Of a stretch of DNA of 64,000 nt, positions 9,207-17,578 are shown piece after piece; within the stretch, counting starts at the first letter, position 1; every line of letters begins with the position of its first letter. The notes beneath the pieces were generated by a model that had not been told where the DNA came from, did not search any database, and was given only the letters and a program-made list of their open reading frames with translations. Origin of the DNA: Candidatus Raymondbacteria bacterium RIFOXYA2_FULL_49_16 (lineage in GTDB: Bacteria > Fibrobacterota > OXYB2-FULL-49-7 > XYB2-FULL-49-35). The stretch spans positions 74,236 to 138,235 of the forward strand of contig MFYT01000058.1 of assembly GCA_001789205.1 (NCBI GenBank), given 5' to 3'. Made by a program: the position numbers and the translations under genes.

Positions 9207-10202
9207 TTAAATCCACTTTATCAACAGCGATGCATAGGTGAGTCCAGCGCCAAAAGCGGTAAACACGACATGGTCGCCCTGTTTGATTTTTCCCGCCTTG
9301 AGGCATTCGTACAGGGTGATGGGAATTGTGCCTGCCGAGCTATTGGCGTATTTGTCGACCGTAAGCCCAATTTTTTCCTCGGGAATTTTAAGCGAACGGG
9401 CGATGTAATCGATCATCCGGTAGTTGGCCTGGTGCGGCACAATGCAGTCGAGTTTTTCAACCGGCACCTGCGCCCTGTCGCATACCCGTTTTATGGAATC
9501 GACCACGATCCGTGTGACTATTTTAAAGACCGCGTTTCCGTCCATTTTGAAATAATACTGCGCTCTGAGCGAAGGATCCTCCTGAAGCTTGTAGGCGGGA
9601 AGCCGCGACCCGCCGCCGCTGATTGTAATAAGGCCCGCATGTTTGCCATTGGCCCCAAGATCGGCGGCAAGCACGCCGCCCGGCTGGTCGGACGCGGTGA
9701 CCACCGCCGCGCCTACCCCGTCGCCGAAGAGCACGCAGGTGCTCCGGTCGGTCCAGTCGATAAACGGGGACATGGCGTCGCCGCCAATGACTAGAATGGT
9801 GGCGTAAGAACCGGCGCGGATCAGATTATTGGCCATCTCAACGCCGTATACCCATCCCGAACAGGCGGCCGCAAGGTCGAACACGGGGATGGGCTTGGTT
9901 ACACCCAGTTTTTCCTGGATGATGCAGGCGTTTGACGGGCAAAGAAAATCAGCAGTAAACGTGGCGTTGATGATAAAGTCAAGATCGTCGACGGACATAC
10001 CCGCTGCGGTGATCGCTTCTTTGGCCGCGCACACAGCGTGGTCGCTGATCATCTCCCCCTCTTGCATGATGCGGCGTTCCCTGATACCGGTGCGGGAAAC
10101 GATCCATTCGTCGGACGTATCGACGATTTTGGCAAGATCGCTGTTCTTCACCACTTTCTCGGGAAGTGATATGCCAACACCCGCTATTTTCACATTACGC
10201 AT
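9207..10202 (-). CDS. fabH: 3-oxoacyl-[acyl-carrier-protein] synthase III
   Basis: 331-residue KAS III that starts fatty-acid synthesis by condensing acyl-CoA with malonyl-ACP. Catalytic Cys114 lies in DLAAACSGWVYG, His in CIVPHQANYRMID and Asn in KYANSSAGTIP, with GAGLTYASLLIKW at the end. Neighbours are plsX (21 bases upstream) and fabD (four bases downstream). Chain-length preference cannot be read from the sequence. Confidence 0.97.
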   Translation of the reverse strand: MRNVKIAGVGISLPEKVVKNSDLAKIVDTSDEWIVSRTGIRERRIMQEGEMISDHAVCAAKEAITAAGMSVDDLDFIINATFTADFLCPSNACIIQEKLGVTKPIPVFDLAAACSGWVYGVEMANNLIRAGSYATILVIGGDAMSPFIDWTDRSTCVLFGDGVGAAVVTASDQPGGVLAADLGANGKHAGLITISGGGSRLPAYKLQEDPSLRAQYYFKMDGNAVFKIVTRIVVDSIKRVCDRAQVPVEKLDCIVPHQANYRMIDYIARSLKIPEEKIGLTVDKYANSSAGTIPITLYECLKAGKIKQGDHVVFTAFGAGLTYASLLIKWI

Positions 10203-10223
10203 GATTACCCGCCCTTTTCAGTG

Positions 10224-11195
10224 TTATTCGAAGCACTGTGGATCCTTGAGCATGACCTGCCGGATACGCTCGTTGACTTTTTTCAAAACCATTTTCTCGG
10301 CTTTGAGGACCGCATTTTTGATGGCCGTGGCCGAAGAGCTTCCGTGGCAGATGAGCACCACGCCATTGACTCCCAGGAGATCGGCCGCGCCATAGGTGTC
10401 CTTGTTGAATTTTTCGAGAAAATTCTGGGCGCGCTCGCCCACAAAGAGGTCCCCCACTGTTGTATATATAAAATGGGGAATGGACTCGTAAAATTTAAGA
10501 AGTATGTTTCCCACAAAACCATCGCACACAATAACGTCGGCCTTGTCAAAAATGACGCCGTTGCCTTCAATGTTTCCCGCGAAATTCATGAGACTGGAAG
10601 CAAGCATAGCGTGGGTGGCCACCGTGGCCTCATTGCCCTTGCCCGGCTCTTCGCCCACGCTCAGGAGACCGATGCTCGGGTTTTTTTTATCTAGCACATA
10701 TTCGGCAAAAATCTCGCCCATGCGGGCAAACTGGAAAAGGTGCTGGGGTTTGCAGTCGGAATTCGCCCCCATGTCGAGACAGAAGGAAAATCCGGCGACC
10801 GTGGGCATGGTAACGCCAATGGCCGGCCGGTTGACGTTTTCAATGCGCCCGAGGCCGAAAAGCGATGCGCCCATGAAGGCGCCGGTGTTGCCCGCGCTTA
10901 TTGAGGCGTCAACCTTGCCCATTTTCTGGAGGCCTATGGTTTGGCAGAGTGACGCCTCAGGCTTGGTCTTGAGCGCCTTGGAGGGAGATTCGCCCATGTC
11001 AATGACCGTCGGTGAATGGTGGATGGTAATGGGCATGCCTGTTGTGTCAAAACACGCGAGTTCTTTTTCGATGAGATCCTGTTTTCCCACAAGGGTGACT
11101 TCGATGTCCTTGCGCTCTTTCAGGGCCGCGACAACGCCCTCGATTTCAGGGAGCGGGGCGGTATCAGAGCCCATTGCGTCAACAGCGATTCTCAT
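10224..11195 (-). CDS. plsX: Phosphate acyltransferase PlsX
   Basis: 323-residue enzyme making acyl-phosphate from acyl-ACP, the first step toward phosphatidic acid. Characteristic segments are the N-terminal RIAVDAMGSDTAPLPEIEG, SISAGNTGAFMGASLF, GANSDCKPQHLFQFA and GFVGNILLKFYES. It sits between rpmF and fabH, the widely conserved order. No membrane segment is predicted, as usual for this peripheral enzyme. A plsC-type acyltransferase lies at 31.5 kb. Confidence 0.96.
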   Translation of the reverse strand: MRIAVDAMGSDTAPLPEIEGVVAALKERKDIEVTLVGKQDLIEKELACFDTTGMPITIHHSPTVIDMGESPSKALKTKPEASLCQTIGLQKMGKVDASISAGNTGAFMGASLFGLGRIENVNRPAIGVTMPTVAGFSFCLDMGANSDCKPQHLFQFARMGEIFAEYVLDKKNPSIGLLSVGEEPGKGNEATVATHAMLASSLMNFAGNIEGNGVIFDKADVIVCDGFVGNILLKFYESIPHFIYTTVGDLFVGERAQNFLEKFNKDTYGAADLLGVNGVVLICHGSSSATAIKNAVLKAEKMVLKKVNERIRQVMLKDPQCFE

Positions 11196-11198
11196 ACG

Positions 11199-11381
11199 TT
11201 ATTCCTCTTCGACCCGCAGGACTTCAACGCCGCCGTAATATCCGCAATGCGGGCAGATGCGATGGGGTACAATGGGCTGCTGGCAATGGCCGCACTTGGC
11301 CATGGGCGTGGACTTCAGTTTCCAGGTTGCCCGGCGTTTGTCCCTCCGCGATTTGGAATGTCGTCTTTTTGGAACGGCCAT
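11199..11381 (-). CDS. rpmF: 50S ribosomal protein L32
   Basis: 60 residues, very basic N-terminus (AVPKRRHSKSRRDKRRATWK) and a four-cysteine zinc knuckle made of CGHC and CPHC. Length and order between yceD and plsX, with three-base gaps on both sides, are exactly those of the conserved cluster. The zinc-binding (C+) version is present. Confidence 0.97.
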   Translation of the reverse strand: MAVPKRRHSKSRRDKRRATWKLKSTPMAKCGHCQQPIVPHRICPHCGYYGGVEVLRVEEE

Positions 11382-11384
11382 GTT

Positions 11385-11891
11385 TCACTCCTTCTTCAGT
11401 TTAAGCAACGGCTCCCACCGGGGGTCGATACCCGTGGTGCTGCAAGAACATTTTTCCTTATTCAAGTTTATACCGCACATCGGGCACAAACCGGCGCACG
11501 ACTCGCTACATACCGCGGCCATAGGCATGGCCGTGCTCAGCTCTTCCGTTACCAAGTGCGTAAGGTCGATGCTGGTGTCGAACTGCGTGAAGACCAGGAT
11601 ATCTTCGTCGCAAGATTCTTCGTCCAAAGAGCTATGACCCTGGAGCGTTCCGATGGCCTCTATATCAGCTTCGAGGTCTTTGCGGAAAGCTTTGAGGCAA
11701 CGGGCGCACTCTAGGGCCACCCTGGCCCGCACGCGCCCTTTTATATAAAGGACACTCTCCTGATTGTCCACGGTGAGTTTGAGTCGCCCGTTTTGGGCCA
11801 GAGGGGCCATTTCAGGGTCGATCAAGCTTTTATCGAGGACAATATCGAGTTCGTTTATGCCCGGATGCAGGGCTGTTAATTCAATTCTCAA
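11385..11891 (-). CDS. yceD: YceD/DUF177 family protein
   Basis: 168 residues. The DUF177 core CARCLKAFRKDLEADIEAI is present around residues 62-80, and the C-terminal half carries a cysteine cluster (CSESCAGLCPMCGINLN ... CSC). The family is involved in accumulation of large-subunit rRNA and is usually encoded next to rpmF, as here. The start appears to be TTG at 11889-11891; no strong ribosome site precedes it, so a different start is possible. First gene of the fatty-acid operon. Confidence 0.9.
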   Translation of the reverse strand: MRIELTALHPGINELDIVLDKSLIDPEMAPLAQNGRLKLTVDNQESVLYIKGRVRARVALECARCLKAFRKDLEADIEAIGTLQGHSSLDEESCDEDILVFTQFDTSIDLTHLVTEELSTAMPMAAVCSESCAGLCPMCGINLNKEKCSCSTTGIDPRWEPLLKLKKE

Positions 11892-11904
11892 AATAAGGTT
11901 GAAT

Positions 11905-11934
11905 AAGATACAAATTCAATCTTTTTCGAGTCAA
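11905..11934 (-). promoter_or_regulatory. Sigma-70 type promoter of the yceD-rpmF-fab operon
   Basis: On the minus strand TTGACT (11934-11929) is followed by an 18-base spacer and TATCTT (11910-11905), close to the -35 and -10 consensus. It lies 14-43 bases upstream of the yceD start in an otherwise AT-rich gap between gcvPB and yceD. With this -10 the transcript would start near 11898, only a few bases before the TTG codon, giving a very short leader. Confidence 0.6.
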
Positions 11935-11978
11935 CACTAATTCTTGAACTATTACTAATATTTAAGATTGCCCTGGTT

Positions 11979-13421
11979 TTATAGCGATTTGAAGCAAACA
12001 TCAAGATCGCGGGCAGCCTTTGCCTCGTCAAGCCTGCGGACCGGGGTAGTATGAGGTGCCTGGACAACTATTTCAGGGTCTGTCTCAATTTCCCGGACAA
12101 TTGCCGATAAAACGGAAACAAGCCGGTCGAGTTCTTCCTGCGTCTCAGTCTCCGTGGGTTCGATCATGATGGCTTCGGGCACAATCTGGGGAAAATAGAT
12201 AGTGGGCGCATAGACGCCGTAGTCGAGCATGCGTTTTGCTATATCGAGTGTTTTTACCCCTTTGTTCTTGAAAGGGGTCCCAGAGAGCACGAATTCGTGC
12301 AGGGGCTGGCCGGGATAGGTCTGTTCGAACATGCCCTTCAGTTTGCTGAGGAGATAATTGGCGTTTATGATGGCCCGTTTGCTCGCTTCGGCAAGACCAT
12401 TGCCTCCCTGCATGAGTATATACGTATAGGCGCGCACACAGACCAGAAAATTTCCGTAAAAAGAGTGGGCCTTGCCGATACTTTGTGGGACTGATTCTGA
12501 GAACCGGAACCCTTCATTGGTTTTCTCAATACGCGGCCGGGGCAGAAAGGGGGCAAGATGGCTGCGCACACCAATGGGACCTGATCCGGGCCCGCCGCCA
12601 CCATGCGGGGTTGAAAAGGTCTTGTGGAGATTGAAATGCATGACATCGAAACCAATTTCCCCTGGTTTTACAATTCCCATGAGTGCATTGAGGTTGGCGC
12701 CATCCATATAGAGAAGCCCTCCCTGGCCGTGTACGATGTTCGCAACCCGTTCTATCTCCTGTTCAAAAAGGCCCAGGGTATTGGGATTGGTGATCATGAT
12801 GGCGGCCACGGAAGGGTTCATCTTTTTTTCAAGTTCCGTGCAATCGATGGTTCCTGAGGGGCCCGACGCAATCTGTATAGGCACAAAGCCGGCAATAGCG
12901 GCCGAAGCCGGATTTGTCCCATGAGCGGAATCGGGGATGAGAATGTATTTCCGGTCCTCCCCTTTTTTTCTGAAATAGGCGGCCATGACCATGAGCGCCG
13001 CCAGTTCGCCGTGCGCGCCCGCCGCAGGCTGGAGCGAGACCGCGTCCATTCCGGAGATTTCAGCTAGCGCGTGTTCGAGGTTATACATGAGTTCAAGCGC
13101 ACCCTGACACAAATGCTCAGGAACAAGCGGATGCAGCCCGGTAAATCCTTCGAAAGCCGCTGTTGTTTCGTTGATCTTGGGGTTGTGTTTCATGGTGCAT
13201 GACCCGAGCGGATATATTCCCTTATCAATATGATAGTTGAGACTTGACAGATTTGTATAGTGTCTGACAACTTCGTATTCAGGCACTTCGGGCAGTTCGG
13301 CCGGTGTCTGACGCAGAAAACCTTTGGGGAATACGGTATCGGGTTGTATCTCAGGAACATCGTGCTTTGGAATGGTAATGCCGCGGCTGCCGGGAGAGGA
13401 TTTTTCGAAGATGAGTTTCAT
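11979..13421 (-). CDS. gcvPB: Glycine dehydrogenase (decarboxylating) subunit 2
   Basis: 480-residue C-terminal-type half of the glycine-cleavage P protein, in the two-subunit form. The PLP site is NLHKTFSTPHGGGGPGSG; HYTNLSSLNYHIDKGIYPLG and GSCTMKHNPKINE near the N-terminus and MIEPTETETQEELD near the end are characteristic. It decarboxylates glycine and passes the aminomethyl group to lipoylated GcvH. The usual partners gcvPA, gcvT and gcvH are not adjacent in this window: upstream is a hairpin-rich gap, downstream the fatty-acid operon. No glycine riboswitch was recognised upstream. Confidence 0.95.
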   Translation of the reverse strand: MKLIFEKSSPGSRGITIPKHDVPEIQPDTVFPKGFLRQTPAELPEVPEYEVVRHYTNLSSLNYHIDKGIYPLGSCTMKHNPKINETTAAFEGFTGLHPLVPEHLCQGALELMYNLEHALAEISGMDAVSLQPAAGAHGELAALMVMAAYFRKKGEDRKYILIPDSAHGTNPASAAIAGFVPIQIASGPSGTIDCTELEKKMNPSVAAIMITNPNTLGLFEQEIERVANIVHGQGGLLYMDGANLNALMGIVKPGEIGFDVMHFNLHKTFSTPHGGGGPGSGPIGVRSHLAPFLPRPRIEKTNEGFRFSESVPQSIGKAHSFYGNFLVCVRAYTYILMQGGNGLAEASKRAIINANYLLSKLKGMFEQTYPGQPLHEFVLSGTPFKNKGVKTLDIAKRMLDYGVYAPTIYFPQIVPEAIMIEPTETETQEELDRLVSVLSAIVREIETDPEIVVQAPHTTPVRRLDEAKAARDLDVCFKSL

Positions 13422-13594
13422 AAGGATGATTAAAAATAAAAATAGGCGGCAGCGGGTAGCAAACAGATATTTTTCCCGCTATAAATATTCGTTAAACAGG
13501 AAACCTATTATTGCACAAACCGTTTCAGGATTAACCAATGCATATGTTCCGTCGCTGAGGGGGTCTGGGGGGCGAGCCCCCGGCGGCTTCTTTG

Positions 13595-13622
13595 CTTCTT
13601 TCTTGGCCGGACAAGAAAGAAG
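13595..13622. repeat. Perfect 11-bp inverted repeat
   Basis: CTTCTTTCTTG at 13595-13605 pairs exactly with CAAGAAAGAAG at 13612-13622 across the six-base loop GCCGGA. It follows a GC-rich G-run/C-run segment. No T-run follows on either strand, so it is better described as a dispersed palindromic repeat than as a terminator. Confidence 0.7.
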
Positions 13623-13726
13623 TTATCCATAAGACATCTTTCTTTTTCCCCGCTTCAGACATTCGCTAAGCATGAAAAAGCATTGGTAAGGCAGGCAGCG
13701 CGAATTGCAGACCCAGGCCAAAAAAT

Positions 13727-13787
13727 GACCGTTTTCCAAAAACGCAAATCCGTGAGAAAACGGAATTTTTTGGCCAATGTTAAGCAG
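13727..13787. repeat. Imperfect long hairpin
   Basis: The left arm (GGCCAAAAAATGACCGTTTT and one more C) and the right arm (GAAAACGGAATTTTTTGGCC) are complementary apart from a short bulge in the middle, giving a stem of about 19 pairs with a loop of roughly 20 bases. It lies about 65 bases from the stop of the flavin split-barrel gene (read on the minus strand), so it could attenuate or terminate transcription running toward gcvPB. Confidence 0.6.
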
Positions 13788-13853
13788 AAAATAAAACAAT
13801 ACTCAATATCTGCAGGAATTAGTATAGCAGCGCATATTCCAGTATTTAACTGA

Positions 13854-14327
13854 TTACTCGCCCGATCTTTTACACGTCAGGGTTGTGGTCTTCAAACAAT
13901 ACACCCGAACAGCATCGATCATTGCAGCCGAGAAATCCCATTTCTTTTTCCGGGAATACTGTTGCATGATAATCCGCAGGGCCTTTATTTTTTCTGCCGC
14001 ACCTGTTATTTCCCGTATCCTTCCTTCGACAAACACGCTGACATACGCTGTTCCCCAGCCGCATGCGATCCGCGCTTTCTTCACAGCAGCATGAGCAACC
14101 AGAGATATGCAACCAAGGCTGTTCTTGCGAATGGTTTTAATTTTTCTGCCATTGACGGCAGAATGAAAATAAAAAATCTGGTCTGAATACCCGAAATTTA
14201 ACGGAACAACATAGGGTTTCCGGCCATCAACAAGTCCCAATACCCCGTAACTCGCCTGCCGGATGACACGTTCTATATTTTCTCTGCCAAAAATCTCTTT
14301 ATCTTTCCGTCTCATATCGTCAGGCAC
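13854..14327 (-). CDS. Pyridoxamine 5'-phosphate oxidase-family flavin-binding protein
   Basis: 157 residues. The opening MRRKDKEIFGRENIERVIRQ and the strand pattern YGVLGLVDGRKPYVVPLNFGY ... FYFHSAVNGRKIKTIRKN match the FMN-binding split-barrel proteins related to nitroimidazole-resistance (NimA-like) and pyridoxamine-phosphate oxidase. YVSVFVEGRIREI provides the second core strand. It probably binds FMN, but substrate is unknown; true PdxH residues for PLP synthesis are not evident. pdxB lies about 2 kb upstream, which is suggestive but not proof of a vitamin B6 role. Confidence 0.8.
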   Translation of the reverse strand: MPDDMRRKDKEIFGRENIERVIRQASYGVLGLVDGRKPYVVPLNFGYSDQIFYFHSAVNGRKIKTIRKNSLGCISLVAHAAVKKARIACGWGTAYVSVFVEGRIREITGAAEKIKALRIIMQQYSRKKKWDFSAAMIDAVRVYCLKTTTLTCKRSGE

Positions 14328-14351
14328 CTACAGGCTTTTCCTACAGCCTCG

Positions 14352-16376
14352 TTACTTGAGAGAACCAACCAGCTTCTCGATGGCGGAAACGACCATGAGC
14401 TCAGTTTCGGCAAAAGGCTTCCCCGCCTTTTCGATGATCTTTTCCGCGTCGTAGCGCCACTGCGAAGTGGGCTTTTTTCCTGATTCACGATAGTCCATGG
14501 CCTCAAGCCCAATAATGGCAAGAGCGGAAAGATTGGCAGACAGGGGTTCGATTTCATTGAGCATTGGAGACTGCTGGATAAGAGGCAGAATTTTCTGATG
14601 ATTATCTTTCCATAATCTGAGCATACTCTTGAGTTCGTATGCGCCGCTGGTTGTTCCCGCGCAATACGCGTCCATATTCTCCCTAAAACGTCTGGCAGTG
14701 CGCGCATCGGGCCGGGCAACATCGGGGGTACGCGTATAGGGCGTCAAGGTGCCGCACCGCGACCGGTATTTCCAGATATCTGCCTTGACAGGTTCGCACA
14801 CGTCAAAAAAGACCTTGAGCGAGGCGATGTCCTGGTTGTTGGCCAGCCGCCGCAGCATCATGCCGTAATTTTTCTCGTGCAAAAGACCCAGGCCTTCGAG
14901 CCGGTAGCTGACCACGTCAAGCCGCCGGTACATATCACTCACGTCGCGCACGGACGCGGGCGACCAGAGCCGCTCGGCAATGGCCGCGGTGCGCGGCCAA
15001 ATGCGCGAATCAATAGTTTCGCGCGTGACAAATTCTCCCCACATGGTCGCCTCGCCGCCCAAGATGAACTTCTGCTCGCCGGGTGAAAGCCCCGAGTCCA
15101 CGGGCACAGGGTCGTTTAAGTAGTGATTTGAAGCGGGCCGGACCAGGTCGATGTAATATCCATGGGACAGGATGACGTTGTACCCTTTGCGTGCCGACGA
15201 TAGCAGCGCCTCTTGTCCGCGCCACGACTGGATGACAATGGTGTTTGGAATGTCCGGCTGATAAATCTCGTCCCAGCCGACCATTCTTTTTTTGTACTTT
15301 GTCAAAATCGTCAGGATACGCTTGTTAAAATGGCTTTGCAGTTCGTGATTGTCCTTGATCTTCATCTTTTTCATGAAGGCCTGGATTGTGGGATTAGCGT
15401 CCCACTGTTTGCCATTGTTCTCGTCGCCGCCAATGTGCAGGTACTCGTCGGGAAAGAGTTTGGCCATTTCCCTGAAAAAGGCGTCGAAAAACTTGTACGT
15501 GGCCTCGCTGGCCGGGTTGAACGCAGGGTCCTTGATGCCAAAGGTGCGCTCAATGGTATAGGGGCCAGGTGCGCTGGCCAGTTCAGGATGGTCCACAAAC
15601 CAGCTGGTGGCATGGCCGGGAATATCGAACTCGGGTACCACCCTGATGCCGCGTTCATCGGCATAAGCGATGATCTCCCGAATCTGCTCCTGGGTGAAAT
15701 ATTCGCCATCAGACCCCAGTTCGTGAAGTTCGGGAAAGGTTTTGCACTCAATCCTGAATCCCTGGTCTTCGGAGAGGTGCAGATGGAGCACGTTCATTTT
15801 GACGGCAGCCATGCCATCGAGATTGCGCCTGATAACATCGACAGGCATGAAGTGGCGGCCCACGTCGATCAGAAGTCCGCGCCAGGGAAACCGGGGCGCA
15901 TCGGCAACGACTACCGCGGGAAAAAAATATCCTTCGCGATCGACAGAGAGAAGCTGCAGCAACGTTTCGAGTCCCCTGAGCACGCCGATATCAGTTGGCG
16001 CAGTAAGGCGTATTGAGTCAACGGTTACCACCAGGCGGTATGATTCGTCGGCATGAAACAGAACTTTTGCCCGCGCATCAAATGATATAATGCAAGGCGC
16101 CGATGCCGTGTCTTTTGCCGGACCCACGATTCCCTGCGCAAGAAAAAGCCCGGTGCGGCTGGTGAGACGGGAAAGAAAACGGGTCGCGCATCCAAAAACG
16201 CGTTCACTCGACCCTTTCCGGACTTTGATTCTGAAGTCGGGACCGAGTCTGAATGAACCTTCGGTGTACTCGTACGCTGCGGGTATTGGCATTAGCACTG
16301 CGGTTTTCATGGCATCTCCCCCATAGACTGATAGACAAACTACGCTCGTAAACATGAGAAATACTACTATACGCAT
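14352..16376 (-). CDS. Secreted beta-N-acetylhexosaminidase (GH20)
   Basis: 674 residues with an N-terminal signal peptide (MRIVVFLMFTSVVCLSVYGG). An N-terminal GH20b-like domain spans roughly 28-150, and the catalytic TIM barrel begins at FPWRGLLIDVGRHFMPVD (163-180). The substrate-assisted pair Asp318-Glu319 is visible in HIGGDENNGKQWD; NVLHLHLSEDQGFRIE and VPEFDIPGHATSW are other barrel signatures. It removes terminal GlcNAc/GalNAc from chitin oligomers or glycoconjugates in the periplasm or outside. The C-terminal 150 residues are helical, as often in bacterial GH20. No sorting domain is present. Confidence 0.95.
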   Translation of the reverse strand: MRIVVFLMFTSVVCLSVYGGDAMKTAVLMPIPAAYEYTEGSFRLGPDFRIKVRKGSSERVFGCATRFLSRLTSRTGLFLAQGIVGPAKDTASAPCIISFDARAKVLFHADESYRLVVTVDSIRLTAPTDIGVLRGLETLLQLLSVDREGYFFPAVVVADAPRFPWRGLLIDVGRHFMPVDVIRRNLDGMAAVKMNVLHLHLSEDQGFRIECKTFPELHELGSDGEYFTQEQIREIIAYADERGIRVVPEFDIPGHATSWFVDHPELASAPGPYTIERTFGIKDPAFNPASEATYKFFDAFFREMAKLFPDEYLHIGGDENNGKQWDANPTIQAFMKKMKIKDNHELQSHFNKRILTILTKYKKRMVGWDEIYQPDIPNTIVIQSWRGQEALLSSARKGYNVILSHGYYIDLVRPASNHYLNDPVPVDSGLSPGEQKFILGGEATMWGEFVTRETIDSRIWPRTAAIAERLWSPASVRDVSDMYRRLDVVSYRLEGLGLLHEKNYGMMLRRLANNQDIASLKVFFDVCEPVKADIWKYRSRCGTLTPYTRTPDVARPDARTARRFRENMDAYCAGTTSGAYELKSMLRLWKDNHQKILPLIQQSPMLNEIEPLSANLSALAIIGLEAMDYRESGKKPTSQWRYDAEKIIEKAGKPFAETELMVVSAIEKLVGSLK

Positions 16377-16421
16377 AATAGTTAAAATACTTTTGAAACC
16401 CGGTAATGGAAAGAAAATTGT

Positions 16422-17558
16422 TCAGACCATAAATTCGAGGGCGCGCAGCATTTCCTTCACCTTCTGCGGCGCTTTTTCGCACACAACCTGGGTATTGGCG
16501 AATTCGCGGCGTTCGGGATATTCCTTGCGCAGGCTGTCAAAATAATTCCCCCGCTTTTCCGCGTCCACGTCGACAATACCCCTGAATCTACGGTCGTCGT
16601 CAGACACGTCGTATACGGGAAAAATTGCGGCGCGTGCATAGTCGTCCATGGCTTTGAACTTGCCTGGAATGATCACTTCCGGTATGGACGGCTTTGGAAG
16701 AGTAAGACGCCATTCGGACTGGAGTTTGAGGTAAGCGACCGCGGCGCGATACACCATCTCGACCCCGCGGACCTTGCCGTCGAACGAGTATCCGGCAATA
16801 TGGGGAGTCGCAATGCCGGCTTTTGTAATGAGCTGCGTATCAGGATAAGGTTCGTTTTCCCATACGTCGCAGACACATGTGGCGACTTTGCCGCTGTCGA
16901 GCGCCGCGTGCAGGGCTTTTTCATCGACCGCTTCACCGCGCGAGGCATTGATAAATATAGCGCCCTGCTTCAGCGAGTTAAAAAAATCTTCATTTGCCAT
17001 ATGAAACGTGGCCAAAAGGCCTGACCGGGTGAGCGGTACGTGCAAAGTGACAATGTCGCAGGCGCAGCATTCGCTCAACGACCGGTATTTCTCATCGTTG
17101 GTACGCTCAAACAGCGGGGGGTCGTTGAGGACAACCTTCATATCAAAGGCCTTGCAGCGCGCCTCGAGCCTGCTGCCGACGTTACCAGCGCCGATAATGC
17201 CGATAGACCGGTCCTTGAGCGCAAAACCATACTTTTTCGAAAGACAGAGAAGCGCTGATATTACGTATTCCGCCACTGAGGTGGCGTTTGAGCCTGGTGC
17301 GTGCGCAAACTCGATCTTCCGCTTCTTCAGGAAGGCTGTGTCGACATGGTCAAACCCTGTGGTGGCTGATCCCACAAATTTTACCGCGCTCTCCTTGAGC
17401 AGCGCCTCGTTTACCTTGGTAACGGACCGAACCAGCAGCATGTCCGCGTTTTCGACCTCGCTGGCGGTGATGGCGCGGCCCGGTAGAACAGTCACCTCGC
17501 CCAGGTGATCGAAGATCTCCTGCACATAAGGGATGTTCTGGTCGGCAATTATTTTCAT
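16422..17558 (-). CDS. pdxB: Erythronate-4-phosphate dehydrogenase
   Basis: 378-residue D-2-hydroxyacid dehydrogenase whose start MKIIADQNIPYVQEIFDHLG is typical of PdxB, the second step of DXP-dependent pyridoxal phosphate synthesis. The NAD-binding GIIGAGNVGSRLEARCKAF, the catalytic Arg region INASRGEAVDE, the Glu region DVWENEPYPD and the His in ATPHIAGYSFDGK are all present, and a C-terminal PdxB dimerisation domain follows. The DUF502 gene ends 20 bases upstream, so the two may be cotranscribed. Confidence 0.92.
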   Translation of the reverse strand: MKIIADQNIPYVQEIFDHLGEVTVLPGRAITASEVENADMLLVRSVTKVNEALLKESAVKFVGSATTGFDHVDTAFLKKRKIEFAHAPGSNATSVAEYVISALLCLSKKYGFALKDRSIGIIGAGNVGSRLEARCKAFDMKVVLNDPPLFERTNDEKYRSLSECCACDIVTLHVPLTRSGLLATFHMANEDFFNSLKQGAIFINASRGEAVDEKALHAALDSGKVATCVCDVWENEPYPDTQLITKAGIATPHIAGYSFDGKVRGVEMVYRAAVAYLKLQSEWRLTLPKPSIPEVIIPGKFKAMDDYARAAIFPVYDVSDDDRRFRGIVDVDAEKRGNYFDSLRKEYPERREFANTQVVCEKAPQKVKEMLRALEFMV

Positions 17559-17578
17559 GTAGGATATAAAATAATAAT

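Larger units (their letters stand above)
13422..13853. repeat. Hairpin-rich intergenic region with repeat-like sequence
   Basis: No credible gene in this 430-base gap. It holds an AGCGGGTAGCA segment (13451-13461) that recurs exactly at 31420-31430; a G-run/C-run segment (GGGGGG-CGAG-CCCCC near 13570); a perfect 11-bp hairpin (13595-13605 with 13612-13622, loop GCCGGA); and a longer imperfect hairpin (about 13727-13747 with 13768-13787) whose arms both contain GGCCAAAAAAT and CCGTTTTC-type sequence. Sequences of the CTTCTTTCTTG-GCCGGA-CAAGAAAGAAG kind are familiar as dispersed intergenic repeats in many genomes. Copy number here is unknown. Confidence 0.65.

Noticed and set aside
8502-9794. 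Long open frame (430 codons) on the plus strand across fabD and fabH
   Set aside because: It is antisense to two firmly identified genes; the translation is Ser/Ala/Arg-rich with no fold and arises from codon bias on the other strand.
13324-13632. 102-codon plus-strand frame ending in GGFFASFLAGQERSYP
   Set aside because: Its first part is antisense to gcvPB and its tail is the translation of the dispersed palindromic repeat, a known source of false genes.
13422-13853. Glycine riboswitch upstream of gcvPB
   Set aside because: The gap has hairpins but no recognisable tandem glycine-aptamer core, and the repeats account for the structure.
15213-16016. 267-codon plus-strand frame across the GH20 gene
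   Set aside because: Antisense to a complete glycoside hydrolase with intact catalytic residues; no ribosome site or family.
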